From Bacillus sp. SG-1 (GTDB lineage: Bacteria; Bacillota; Bacilli; Bacillales; Bacillaceae_B), in NCBI RefSeq assembly GCF_000181495.1, contig NZ_ABCF01000001.1, positions 310,001-374,000 of the forward strand: DNA of 64,000 bases, in the 5' to 3' direction. Position numbers and translations under genes: made by a program. Below are positions 52,901 to 61,745 of this stretch, piece by piece (within the stretch, counting starts at the first letter, position 1; each line of letters begins with the position of its first letter). Under the pieces are notes generated by a model. It saw only the letters and a program-made list of their open reading frames with translations. It had not been told where the DNA came from and did not search any database.

Positions 52901-52930
52901 CACCCCGTGAATTATCACGGGGTGTTTTTA
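52901..52930 (+). terminator. Terminator of the LTD-PLD gene
   Basis: 9-bp stem CACCCCGTG/CACGGGGTG and a T-run. The next 250 bp hold one further hairpin (GCCG...CGGC near 53060) but no gene. Confidence 0.85.
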
Positions 52931-53181
52931 TTTGTTGCAAGACAGCCACATGTAATTATATGGTGATTTGCCCTAGGTTATGGTTAAATTTAAATATACT
53001 ACCAAGTGGTACAACACTGCGGGAGAACTGTCTTTTTTAAGTGATCTGGCGACCTGTCAGAGCCGGAGGGAATCTTTCCACGGCTGGAAATAGGTATCTG
53101 TAATTCTTGTGAATTTTGGTACTCGTATTAGACTATGTAGAAAATTTCGCTGTTTGAATATAGTGAGAGGAGATCATCATT

Positions 53182-53466
53182 ATGAAATCGACTGGTATTG
53201 TGCGGAAAGTAGATGAACTGGGAAGGGTCGTCATTCCGATAGAGTTACGCCGTACTTTAGGGATTGCTGTCAAAGATTCTTTGGAAATTTATATGGATGA
53301 AAACAGAATCATCCTGCAGAAGTATAAACCTAGTATGACCTGTGATATTACCGGGGAAGAATCTGAACGGAATCTTGAGATTGCTGACGGTAAATTGACA
53401 TTGAGCCGCGAAGGTGCCGAAAAGCTCATGAAGGAAATCCAGGCTTCTTTTCGGTTGGATAACTAA
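53182..53466 (+). CDS. AbrB/Abh-type transition-state regulator
   Basis: 94 aa. The N-terminal swapped-hairpin DNA-binding domain MKSTGIVRKVDELGRVVIPI then ELRRTLGI is nearly that of AbrB; the C-terminus (TCDITGEESERN) matches the AbrB/Abh oligomerisation domain. It represses stationary-phase and sporulation genes during growth. Whether it is abrB or its paralogue abh cannot be decided without genome context. Terminator ACACCACAT/ATGTGGTGT at 53506-53543. Confidence 0.9.
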   Translation: MKSTGIVRKVDELGRVVIPIELRRTLGIAVKDSLEIYMDENRIILQKYKPSMTCDITGEESERNLEIADGKLTLSREGAEKLMKEIQASFRLDN

Positions 53467-53668
53467 CTGTATAGAAAATTTACTAGTACTTAATCAACTC
53501 AGAAAACACCACATTAAGGGGCAATCTCCTGATTATGTGGTGTTTTTTGTATATCTGACAACTAAGGCGGATTAGAAATGATGCAGGGAATCGGATAAAA
53601 AATGCTTGCATAATATTGAAACTTATTTTTGTGTTCATTCGTATAACTATATAAAAAGGGGTGTAAAT

Positions 53669-53842
53669 ATGTGGTGGGCAGCAGCAGTAATTGGCGGTAT
53701 TTTATTATTTGCTCTTTTCATTGATTTACGACGCAGGAAGAACAATAATAATCCCCATATTCCAACAAACCCGAACGCTAAGCAAGGGGAAAGTTCAAAC
53801 TATATGATGGGTGACAATAGATACTCAAGCGGCGGGGAGTAA
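53669..53842 (+). CDS. Small single-span membrane protein
   Basis: 57 aa; one N-terminal membrane segment (WWAAAVIGGILLFALFI), then an Asn/Ser-rich tail. AAGGGGTG 5 nt before ATG 53669. Layout like other short Bacillus membrane proteins; unknown role. Confidence 0.55.
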   Translation: MWWAAAVIGGILLFALFIDLRRRKNNNNPHIPTNPNAKQGESSNYMMGDNRYSSGGE

Positions 53843-54012
53843 AGCAGGCCGAAATTACTTTATCCCAGTTTACAGAAGCACTGCAATTACATGAATACCT
53901 TGCCGATGGCGGGCCATTTGTAATTAACAAACACTACTATTTCCTGCATATCAATGAACCTTTCACTTTTTCTATTTCCCCAGTTGAAAGTGAAGAAAAA
54001 TATCCGTTATAA
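53843..54012 (+). pseudogene. Start-less coding remnant
   Basis: A ~50-codon frame (KQAEITLSQFTEALQLHEYL ... SEEKYPL) ends in TAA at 54012 but has no start codon after the preceding stop. Probably the 3' end of a lost gene; family not recognised. Confidence 0.35.
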
Positions 54013-54535
54013 CTTTAGAGAGGGTAAAGATGACTAAATATCCAAGAAATAAGTGAAAATAAGGAAAATCGATATAAAAAGTCATAAAAAAATGAAGAGC
54101 TAATAAAGGTTTAAAGATGAAAGCCAATCCTGCACTTAAAATAATCATATAGAGGTAATAATTCTTATTATTTGCAAGAATCCACTGATACATCAGTATG
54201 AAGACAACAGGGATTAGTGAAGCATCAAGATTAACGTTGTTGGGCAAATAGATCACGGACTGGTATGGGTATTCCCAAAAACCGTAACCCACCCCAAACC
54301 GGTCTATATACCCAAGCCAAACATGAATATTAAAACCGAAAAAACCGAGGTGGAAAGCCTTGCTTCTATCAAGCTTAAAATACAGTACAATCAGAGGAAC
54401 GAAAAAAATAATGACCATGAACCAAAACTGCCATGTATCAAAGGAAGAATACTGGTGCCAATACTCGGACCAGTCCTGTGTAAACGCTTTTTGTTTTTCA
54501 TTAAGTGTGTCGATTACTTGTTTTTGATTCTCCAC
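53972..54535 (-). CDS. CBO0543-type membrane protein
   Basis: 187 aa with about five membrane segments after a polar N-terminus. DTWQFWFMVIIFFVPLIVLY and DRFGVGYGFWEYPYQ fit the CBO0543 family of Firmicutes membrane proteins, function unknown. Slight overlap with the convergent remnant. Confidence 0.7.
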   Translation of the reverse strand: MENQKQVIDTLNEKQKAFTQDWSEYWHQYSSFDTWQFWFMVIIFFVPLIVLYFKLDRSKAFHLGFFGFNIHVWLGYIDRFGVGYGFWEYPYQSVIYLPNNVNLDASLIPVVFILMYQWILANNKNYYLYMIILSAGLAFIFKPLLALHFFMTFYIDFPYFHLFLGYLVIFTLSKVITDIFLHFQLGK

Positions 54536-55398
54536 TGAAAATTCACCTTTTTAGTTTTTCTATATTATTACTCTAATTTCCAGAACCATACATTGGACTA
54601 GATAAAAAGAACTGTTTCCCTTTAATTCATACTTAAAAGCATCGTGAAAAAAGCAATACATTTAAGTACTTAGTATTTCAGTTCTGTAGTACAAAACTAG
54701 AAAAAGCAGTTTAAAACGGACTGCTTTTTACTATGGATTCGCAATAAAAATCACACAATAAGGGGAAGGGGACTTAAAATAAGGGGAATTTTTCTGTTAA
54801 ACTGCTGAATTTAGCTAGGGAGAGTTAAATAACAGACATGCTCAGCAGCCCAATTTTCATGTTTTTTTAGTTAATAGCGGAAGATTTTTCGCTTATTTGA
54901 CCTATTTTCCTCGACAATTCATTAATAAGGGAAATTTCTTACCTTATAATATGAGCTATGTACTGGGAGATTAAAATAACTTAGCAACTGGTAGAAAAAT
55001 GATTCCTTCTTCTAGGTTTTGTATATCATTCCGCAAGTGAATTCGCCGCGTAAATCAAAGGACTACAAAATATCTTGAAGTGTTGCGAAACGTGATGCGA
55101 TTTTAGATTTGGAAGTAAAAGATATGCTGTAATCTCAATAATAGACAGCATACCAATGATGGTGCGGATGTGTATGCTAAAGACTATAAACTTTAGGACT
55201 TGCACCTCTAAAGTGAACTACTTATTTAAGTACTGGCTGGTTACTTTTAATCCTCCAATTAAGTTTGTTACTGAAAAAAGAGACTCTCAGTTTAATTTTG
55301 ATTTTTAAAGAGAAAATAAGGGTTAACAAGGCTGATGCATTGCGCCGAAAGTATAAAGGGTTTATTTTAAAAGTCAAAATAAATGAAGGAGGACAATA
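54536..55398. other. 860-bp AT-rich gene-free region
   Basis: No frame with a ribosome site, no clear repeat and no terminator-bounded RNA was found. It ends in the AAGGAGG site of the next gene. Confidence 0.5.
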
Positions 55399-56001
55399 AT
55401 GTCACTGAAGATTAAAATTTATTCAGATTATGTTTGACCATTTTGTTTCTTAGCGGAGTTTCCGCTTGAAGAAGCGATAAAAGGCAAGGATGTAGAGATT
55501 GAATGGATGCCTTATGAACTAAGACCCTATCCGACTGAAACATTGAAGCCGGAGGGAGATTATCTGCAAACCACGTGGAAGAGCAGTGTATATCCGATGG
55601 CAGACAGACTTGGCGTTAATATAGTGCTGCCGAAAGTTTCTCCGCAACCTCATACGCATCTGGCATTTGAAGGCTATCAGTACGCCAAGGAACACGGCAA
55701 AGCGAATGAATATAATCACCGGATGTTCACAGCATTTTTCCAGGACGAGCTCGATATAGGTGATATAGATGTATTGACAAAGCTGGCTGGTGAATTAGGT
55801 TTGGACCAGGAAGAGTACCGAACAGCACTTGAGACGAGAAAATATAAAGAAGTGCATCAAAAAGCATTACAACATGTTTATGAAGAAGCCAACATTCAGG
55901 CGGTTCCAACATTTATCATTGGAGATGCGGAACTGCGAGGTGCCCGCCCGAGAGAAGTCTTGGAGCAGATCATTGATGATGAGCTTTCTAAGCTGAATTA
56001 A
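55399..56001 (+). CDS. DsbA/FrnE-family oxidoreductase with UGA in the active site (probable selenoprotein)
   Basis: A thioredoxin-fold protein of the DsbA/FrnE family, 200 residues if TGA 55435-55437 is read. The N-terminus is IKIYSDYV-U-PFCFLAEF: UGA replaces the first Cys of the CxxC active site (U13-P-F-C16). Downstream the frame is intact and family-typical (WMPYELRPYP ... ANIQAVPTFIIGD). ATG 55399 has AAGGAGG 6 nt upstream; the post-TGA frame alone would lack the active site and a good start. A GUU-triloop hairpin follows the UGA. Probably a cytosolic selenium-dependent thiol-disulfide enzyme. Confidence 0.8.
55452..55466 (+). promoter_or_regulatory. Candidate bacterial SECIS hairpin in the FrnE-type gene
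   Basis: AGCGGA and TCCGCT pair perfectly over 6 bp around GUU, the loop starting 20 nt after UGA. The selD hairpin has the same triloop. Confidence 0.65.
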
Positions 56002-56041
56002 AGGCCTGACCTTGCGGGTCCACAACTAAATTTTACTTATA

Positions 56042-56077
56042 GGCCCTGCAATCGTCTTCGGCTGCAGGGTCTTTTTT
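56042..56077 (+). terminator. Terminator of the FrnE-type gene
   Basis: CCCTGCA/TGCAGGG stem followed by C and six Ts. Confidence 0.8.
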
Positions 56078-56188
56078 ATTTGAAATAAGACATATTATTT
56101 TCCAGTTCGTTGGTAGTCCTGATATACTTTTTAACATCATAGCTTGATAAAGAGATCAGATAAATGAAAAGCGGGAGCTGGGGGAAAC

Positions 56189-57076
56189 GTGAACAAATTC
56201 TTGTTTGTATTACTATTAGTCACCACAACGGGCTTAATGGGCTCATCATTTGCAGTCGGTAAGATCGGGCTGGAATATGTCTCTCCTTTGATGCTGGTCG
56301 GGCTGCGTTTCACAATTGCAGGAATCCTTATGGCACTTGCTGTAAAAGTGTTTAAACGTCCGCATCCTGCCCAATTCAAAGAGTGGAGCAAAATCATCCT
56401 GGTTGGAAGCCTGCAGACGGCCGGTGTCATGGGAAGTATTTTCTTGAGCCTGAGAACAATCACAGCTGGGGAATCCTCCATTCTGACATTTACAAATCCG
56501 CTGCTGGTTGTGGTGTTTGGTACATTGTTCATGGGGATGAAATACCGTAAGCTTCAGTGGCTCGGAGTATTGATGGGGATACTCGGTGTCTTCATTACAC
56601 TGGGAGCTAGCCTTGATATCCAAGAAGTCGGATTTATCCTCGGATTGATGAGTGCCGTATTTTGGGCAAGTGCCACACTTGTCATGAAAAAATGGGGGCA
56701 GTCATTCGATACTTGGGTAATGACGGCCTATCAAATGCTGTTCGGGGGAATTCTCCTTCTGCTGATCAGTGTCCTTTTTGAACCGGTAGAAATTATTTTT
56801 ACTTCTACTTCTATTGGAATTATCATGTGGCTTGCCATTATGGCTTCGATTGTCCAATTTGCCATTTGGTTTTACCTTTTGAAAAAAGAAGATCCGGCGA
56901 AGGTGAGCTCGTTTTTATTCCTGGCACCTTTATTTGGTGTCATAACAGGATGGCTCCTGCTGGATGAACAACTGCATCTAACCACTTTGGCAGGTGGAAG
57001 CATCATCCTACTGGGAATTTACCTTGTAAATAAACCTCAGAAAAAGAGGGGGAAACTGAAAGCCTCTTCGCTATAG
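56189..57076 (+). CDS. EamA/DMT-family transporter
   Basis: 295 aa, ten hydrophobic segments in two EamA repeats (LMGSSFAVGKIGLEYVSPL ... and VFWASATLVMKKWGQ ...). GTG 56189 has GGGGG 4 nt upstream. Drug/metabolite exporters of unknown substrate. A TCCCCC/GGGGGA hairpin at 57132-57150 may terminate it. Confidence 0.85.
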   Translation: MNKFLFVLLLVTTTGLMGSSFAVGKIGLEYVSPLMLVGLRFTIAGILMALAVKVFKRPHPAQFKEWSKIILVGSLQTAGVMGSIFLSLRTITAGESSILTFTNPLLVVVFGTLFMGMKYRKLQWLGVLMGILGVFITLGASLDIQEVGFILGLMSAVFWASATLVMKKWGQSFDTWVMTAYQMLFGGILLLLISVLFEPVEIIFTSTSIGIIMWLAIMASIVQFAIWFYLLKKEDPAKVSSFLFLAPLFGVITGWLLLDEQLHLTTLAGGSIILLGIYLVNKPQKKRGKLKASSL

Positions 57077-57595
57077 GGGGGGGAGGTAGCTGGCTGATAT
57101 TATGTACTAATCTAACACTAAAAGGAAAAAATCCCCCGATTGATGGGGGAGTGCGAGGCAACGACGAGAAGGTATGGGACGGATAGTACATAGTATGGTG
57201 AAAAATTTGTAAGGAGTGGACTTCTTCCCCGGAAGATGAGCCTGATTTTTGGGAATATCAGGTGAACTTTTTAGGGGTATGCTCTAATGCCCGGAGGAAT
57301 GAAACATAACTTATTAGAGTAGCAGAAAAAATGGACTAGTACCCTTCGGAATGATCCGAATTTCTTTAGAATAATAGAACAAATGGACTAATAAACGCGG
57401 GAATACACCCAATATTTTTGAGAACAAAAAAGATGGTCCAATACCCGGAGAACTGAACCAATCCAGAAAATCGTCTAACCCCTTGTCGAATGAAGCCATA
57501 TCTCACACTCGCTACAAGAATCTTCCGAAATAAATCCCCTAAAGACAAGAAAAAAACAGGCCTGAACAGACCTGCCTTCCATCATTCATTTTTGA
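57077..57595 (+). repeat. Gene-free region with degenerate ~52-bp array
   Basis: ATGGACTAAT-type anchors at 57279, 57331, 57383 and 57433 give steps of 52, 52 and 50. Units share CCCGGRGGAATG-like and AGAACAAA-like stretches but are diverged. The size and TTGGWCC core (on the minus strand) recall the 53-bp arrays. Confidence 0.5.
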
Positions 57596-57706
57596 TTAGT
57601 AGCCGTAGCCGCCTCCAACCCAGGAAGCTCCAATGATAATTAAAAGGATGAACAACACAACGATCAGAGCAAAGCCTGATCCATAACCGTATCCTCCAGC
57701 GCTCAT
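57596..57706 (-). CDS. YjcZ-family sporulation peptide
   Basis: 36 aa: Gly/Tyr-rich ends ([10 protein letters not shown] and GGGYGY) around one hydrophobic segment ([15 protein letters not shown]), the YjcZ/SscA-like pattern of tiny spore-associated membrane proteins. AAGGTGGT 7 nt before the ATG. Terminator CAGGTCTG/CAGGCCTG with a T-run follows on the minus strand. The ~330 bp upstream hold no gene I can support. Confidence 0.8.
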   Translation of the reverse strand: MSAGGYGYGSGFALIVVLFILLIIIGASWVGGGYGY

Positions 57707-58035
57707 TCACAACACCACCTTTTTTCAGGATGGAATATTGTATGTGTAGGCGAAGCCTTAGGTTCTTGTTGAATGGGTAGTTTGAAAATTTTAAAATAAA
57801 TCCGGATAAAGAGCTTTAACTAAAGTTTTCTACAACAAAAACTGGAAACACCAAACTTGTTCGAATTAAAGGAAACAAGATCAACCCAAACGAGTAATTG
57901 ACCAAATAATTATGTAGTAAGAGCAATAAATTTGGAACTTCCTATAGATGAAATGTCCATATCTTTATGGATGATGAAACCTTTTTATCTATAGATTCGT
58001 AAAGTTAATAAAGAAGTTATGAAAGGAATGGTTTC

Positions 58036-58449
58036 ATGTCAGGTCCATTTGCACCAGATCCAATGTTTCAAATTGTCCCTATTTTTATCGGAATTATTTT
58101 TGTTATTGTAATTGGCGGTATTCTTTTTTCTGTTATCAAAGGAATAGGCCAGTGGCAGAAGAATGAACAGTCACCTAAGCTGAGTGTGCCTGCAATCGTA
58201 AAATCTAAGCGAATGAATGTTTCAAGACGAGCGAATATGCATGATCACGGAGACAGCCATCACCATCATTCTTCAAGATCTCAAACAAGATATTATGTTA
58301 CTTTTGAGTTTGAAAGTGGTGATCGGAAGGAATTTCATGTTTCAGGGCAGGAATACGGGTTGCTTGCTGAAGAAGATTTAGGAAAGTTAACTTTTCAAGG
58401 GACGCGATATCTGGGTTTTGACAGGAGAATTAAGGAAGAGGTTACTTAA
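58036..58449 (+). CDS. DUF2500-family membrane protein
   Basis: 137 aa with one N-terminal membrane segment (VPIFIGIIFVIVIGGILF), then PAIVKSKRMNV, a His-rich stretch (HDHGDSHHHHSS) and TRYYVTFEFESGDRKEFHVSGQEYGLL, the DUF2500 pattern. AAAGGAATGG precedes the ATG. Unknown function; the histidines may bind metal. Confidence 0.8.
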   Translation: MSGPFAPDPMFQIVPIFIGIIFVIVIGGILFSVIKGIGQWQKNEQSPKLSVPAIVKSKRMNVSRRANMHDHGDSHHHHSSRSQTRYYVTFEFESGDRKEFHVSGQEYGLLAEEDLGKLTFQGTRYLGFDRRIKEEVT

Positions 58450-58468
58450 TACGGTTTGGAGTGATTTC

Positions 58469-58729
58469 ATGAGGACATGGTGGAAGGTGTTATATGTTGC
58501 GTTTACCATGCTGATTTTATTTACGATATTGCAATATAAATATATCGCTTGGATTAATCCGGGAACTTTGGATTCTTTTTATCTGTTCGGATGGGGTATT
58601 TCTTTAGTTGTTATTATTAGTTTGCTAATTTTTAAGTGGAGACAAGACATAAGTAAAGAAGACCTTAAACAGGAGAATGATCGGTTGAAAGAAGCGGTTG
58701 AATATTATCGGAACAGAGTGGAGCATTAG
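58469..58729 (+). CDS. Small membrane protein with coiled-coil tail
   Basis: 86 aa: two membrane segments and a C-terminal heptad-rich helix (DLKQENDRLKEAVEYY). ATG 58469 has GGAG 7 nt upstream; 19 bp after the DUF2500 gene, so cotranscribed. Terminator GACCTG/CAGGTC with six Ts at 58749-58780. Confidence 0.6.
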   Translation: MRTWWKVLYVAFTMLILFTILQYKYIAWINPGTLDSFYLFGWGISLVVIISLLIFKWRQDISKEDLKQENDRLKEAVEYYRNRVEH

Positions 58730-58897
58730 TTTGATATTCACCTTTCCTGACCTGCATGAAAATACTTTCAGGTCTTTTTTCCAGAAAGACAGCCTCTGAT
58801 TTTGTCAAAAATTCGCGGACAACGTCTAAACTCCCATGTATGCCGAATAAACTATCCATGATAACCACTTTATTTCTAAAGGGATAGGGGTGGCATG

Positions 58898-59617
58898 ATG
58901 TTTTCGGCTACGGAAATGCGAACATTTGAGTTGTTTTCTGTACCGCATATCACTGTGCTTATACTGTTTGTGGCTGTCTTTTTCTGGCTGATTTTATTCA
59001 GACATCACTTGAGTCCTCACAAATCGATTATCAAGTGGACGTTATTCTGGATTCTGATTCTCGGTGAAATTTCGCAGCACCTCTGGCTTGTTTTGACACA
59101 GCAATGGGAGGTGGGGAATCTGCCTCTGCACATGTGTTCCATCAGTACTTTCTTATGCATCTTTTTGTTCTTGAAGCCTAGCAAGAAAGCGTTTTATTTA
59201 TTGTTTTTTATCGGATCGCTGCCTGCAATTCTGAGTATGGTCACACCTGAAGTGTTTTATCAATTTCCTCATTATCGCTTTATCAAGTACTTCCTTCATC
59301 ATTCGGCGCTTCCATGGTCGGTCCTCTATTTAATCGTTTATGAAGGGTACCGGGTGCCAAAGAAAGCTATCTGGACCGGCTTCCTGTTGTTAAACCTTAT
59401 CGCGCTGCCTATCTTTTTTATTAATCATCTTCTCGGCACTAATTTCTTCTACTTGGCAAATCCTACGGAATCCAAAACTATTTTGTCCTTCTTTGGATCA
59501 GGTATTATGTATTACATTAATCTTGAAATTGCAACTCTGTTCGTGTTCTACCTTACGTATCTCCCGATGGGCTGGTTATTGAAGCGGGAGGGAGCAAAAG
59601 AGAGGTTACAAGCTTGA
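58898..59617 (+). CDS. YwaF-like (TIGR02206) integral membrane protein
   Basis: 239 aa, about six membrane segments; PLHMCSISTFLCIFLFL and HHSALPWSVLYLIVYEGYR fit the TIGR02206/YwaF family of unknown function. ATG 58898 keeps better spacing from GGGGTGG than ATG 58895. Terminator CCCTCAT/ATGAGGG with six Ts at 59641-59671. Confidence 0.8.
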   Translation: MFSATEMRTFELFSVPHITVLILFVAVFFWLILFRHHLSPHKSIIKWTLFWILILGEISQHLWLVLTQQWEVGNLPLHMCSISTFLCIFLFLKPSKKAFYLLFFIGSLPAILSMVTPEVFYQFPHYRFIKYFLHHSALPWSVLYLIVYEGYRVPKKAIWTGFLLLNLIALPIFFINHLLGTNFFYLANPTESKTILSFFGSGIMYYINLEIATLFVFYLTYLPMGWLLKREGAKERLQA

Positions 59618-59771
59618 GCATTTGGAAAATTAATTTGTGACCCTCATTGTGATACGCGATGAGGGTTTTTTACCAGGTATCTAAAAAAAGCTTAAATTTA
59701 GGAGGGAGACTTTAAACTGGCAGGATTATGGAAAAGATTATTGAATCTTTTATTAATAAGGAGGAGTGAAA

Positions 59772-60212
59772 ATGAGTACTTTATCTAAATTCAAGTTTCT
59801 ATTAGTTCTGATCTTGTTCAGTTTGTCAGCCTGCAGCAGTAATAATGAAGAAATTGTTTGGCAGGAGTCTGAACCATTTATTAAGGACAATCTTACTTTG
59901 TATGGAACGGAAGGGGAGTTCGGGATAACTAAGGTCAACGGGGAAGAGGATGAACCGGCTTTTCCGGTGGGGCAGGGGCGGCATTACTATGTATACCTGT
60001 TGGATGATTCAGCAGATTTTAACGGTAAAAAGTACACTATGACAGCCACTCACAAGGAGACCGATGAGACTGTGCAACTATATGAATGGGGAATTGACAA
60101 TAATCAAAGCGGAGCCAAATTTGCTTTGGATAAAGAAGGGCTTTGGAAGATTGATGTTTCTGTGGATGACGAGCACCTGACGAGTTTTGTTGTTAGAGCA
60201 GAAGAAAAATAG
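59772..60212 (+). CDS. Small lipoprotein (DUF4871-like)
   Basis: 146 aa; signal peptide with lipobox LSACS. The mature part is beta-rich (GTEGEFGITKVNG ... FPVGQGRHYYVYL). AAGGAGGAG before ATG 59772. Its HYYV/FPVG pattern recurs in the decayed gene just downstream, so the two are ancient tandem copies. Confidence 0.65.
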   Translation: MSTLSKFKFLLVLILFSLSACSSNNEEIVWQESEPFIKDNLTLYGTEGEFGITKVNGEEDEPAFPVGQGRHYYVYLLDDSADFNGKKYTMTATHKETDETVQLYEWGIDNNQSGAKFALDKEGLWKIDVSVDDEHLTSFVVRAEEK

Positions 60213-60257
60213 AGTTTAACACTCCAGGCAATATGTCAGCCCATTAGGGGATTACTG

Positions 60258-60735
60258 ATGAAAAAACTAATGTGATAGCTATTATCTTATTGCTGGCAGC
60301 TTGTGAAGATAAACTGGGAGCTGATGGTAGATTGCTAGGCAGTACTTACAGAATAAACAGTATGATATTATCTCGTATGAAGGCACCCATGAGTATTCCT
60401 TTACGAAGGAAGAACTCGGCGATTTGCCGCATCTAGCAATCTGGGCAGTTCAACCGGTTGCTCCAGGTTCATATAGTGGGAAAAAGATCACGCAGGAAAT
60501 CTTTATCTTGGAGGGACACCCAATAAGCAAAATTTATAATTCTCAACCAGGATTTACAGGTGAAGCAGAATTCAGGGTTTTTATGTATGAAGGTGAAATA
60601 ATCGGCGGCACCTCATTCCCTGTAGGTGAAGGTGTTGCAGGCTGACCATATTCACTCGATGGAAAGACGGCCGAAGAGATACATGGAGAGATACTGGCTC
60701 CGTTATTGGAAGAGTCGAGTAAAGGTGAGGATTAA
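60258..60735 (+). pseudogene. Decayed lipoprotein gene
   Basis: Pieces of a lipoprotein related to the one upstream: a signal-like VIAIILLLAAC, then in another frame QYDIISYEGTHEYSFTKEEL, ITQEIFILEGHP and TSFPVGEGVAG followed by TGA 60643-60645 and in frame PYSLDGKTAEEIHGEI to TAA. At least one frameshift plus this stop; not a selenoprotein because the frame is already broken upstream. Confidence 0.6.
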
Positions 60736-60819
60736 TTAAGGTTTTATTACGGATTTATCAGGTTCAAAATTATAGATTAATTGAGTGTTGAAGAAGAGTT
60801 GTCATTGATTTTAGTAAAC

Positions 60820-61620
60820 GACCCATTGAGATTGGCTTTTTGTAGGGATGTTGGTCTGAAAAGGGAGTAATCAGACCAGTGAGAATCGATTAAGTGAGGG
60901 ATGTTGGTCTGAAAAGGGAGTAATTAGACCAACGGGAATGGATTTTATGAATGTTGTTGGTCTGAATAGGGTTTAAATAGACCAACGGGAATGGATTGTG
61001 TGAGGGATGTTGGTTTGAAAAGGGAGTAATTAGACCAACGGGAATGGATTATATGTGAGATGTTGGTTTGAAAAGGGAGTAAACAGACCAGTGAGAATGG
61101 ATTAAGTGAGGGATGTTGGTTTGAAAAGGGGGTAATTAGACCAACGGGAATGGAATTTATGAATGTTGTTGGTCTGAAAAGGGAGTAAACAGACCAGTGA
61201 GAATGGATTATGTGAGGGATGTTGGTTTGAAAAGGGAGTAATTAGACCAACGGGAATGGAATTTATGAATGTTGTTGGTCTGAATAGGGTTTAAATAGAC
61301 CAATGAGAATGGATTATATGTGAGATGTTGGTTTGAAAAGGGAGTAATCAGACCAAGGAGAATGGATTATGTGAGGGATGTTGGTTTGAAAAGGGAGTAA
61401 TTAGACCAACGGGAATGGAATTTATGAATGTTGTTGGTCTGAATAGGGTTCAAATAGACCAATGAGAATGGATTTTGTGAGGGATGTTGGTCTGAAAAGG
61501 GAGTAAACGATCTAATGAGAACGGGATTATGGTCAGAATAAGGACTAAATAGACCAGTGAGAATGGATACTTGAAGGGATGATGTCCCATAACCCGAAAA
61601 AATTGGTCATTGAGATTATC
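60820..61620 (+). repeat. 53-bp tandem array D (16 units)
   Basis: Anchor AATGAG/AACGGG/AGTGAG after GACC at 60825, 60878, 60931, 60984, 61037, 61090, 61143, 61196, 61249, 61302, 61355, 61408, 61461, 61514, 61556 and 61609: 53 bp each except one 42. Unit: GGGAATGGATTATGTGAGG, then GATGTTGGTTTGAAAAGGG, then AGTAATTAGACCAA. TTGGTCT and AGACCAA pair over 7 bp. Two sub-types (GAATGTTGTTGGTCTGAATA and GAGGGATGTTGGTTTGAAAA) recur in mixed order. Confidence 0.9.
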
Positions 61621-61745
61621 GTTTGTTAAAATTCAGGCAAGCAAACTGTGTTATCAGGCAAATGACACGATATGGGTGCCGACACACTAATTCAGCTGAA
61701 ACTTAAACTCCCGTCAATCGTACATATTATTAAAGGAGGGATACA

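Noticed and set aside
53020-53110. A c-di-GMP or other riboswitch upstream of the AbrB-type gene
   Set aside because: A GCCG/CGGC hairpin is present but none of the conserved riboswitch cores I know, and no expression platform with a T-run follows.
60643-60645. A third Sec UGA in the lipoprotein-like frame
   Set aside because: The frame is already broken upstream by a shift and stops, the position is not a redox site, and no GUU-type hairpin follows closely.
5484-61620. CRISPR arrays
   Set aside because: Units are contiguous 53-bp tandem repeats that drift throughout; there are no invariant repeats separating unique spacers and no cas genes nearby.
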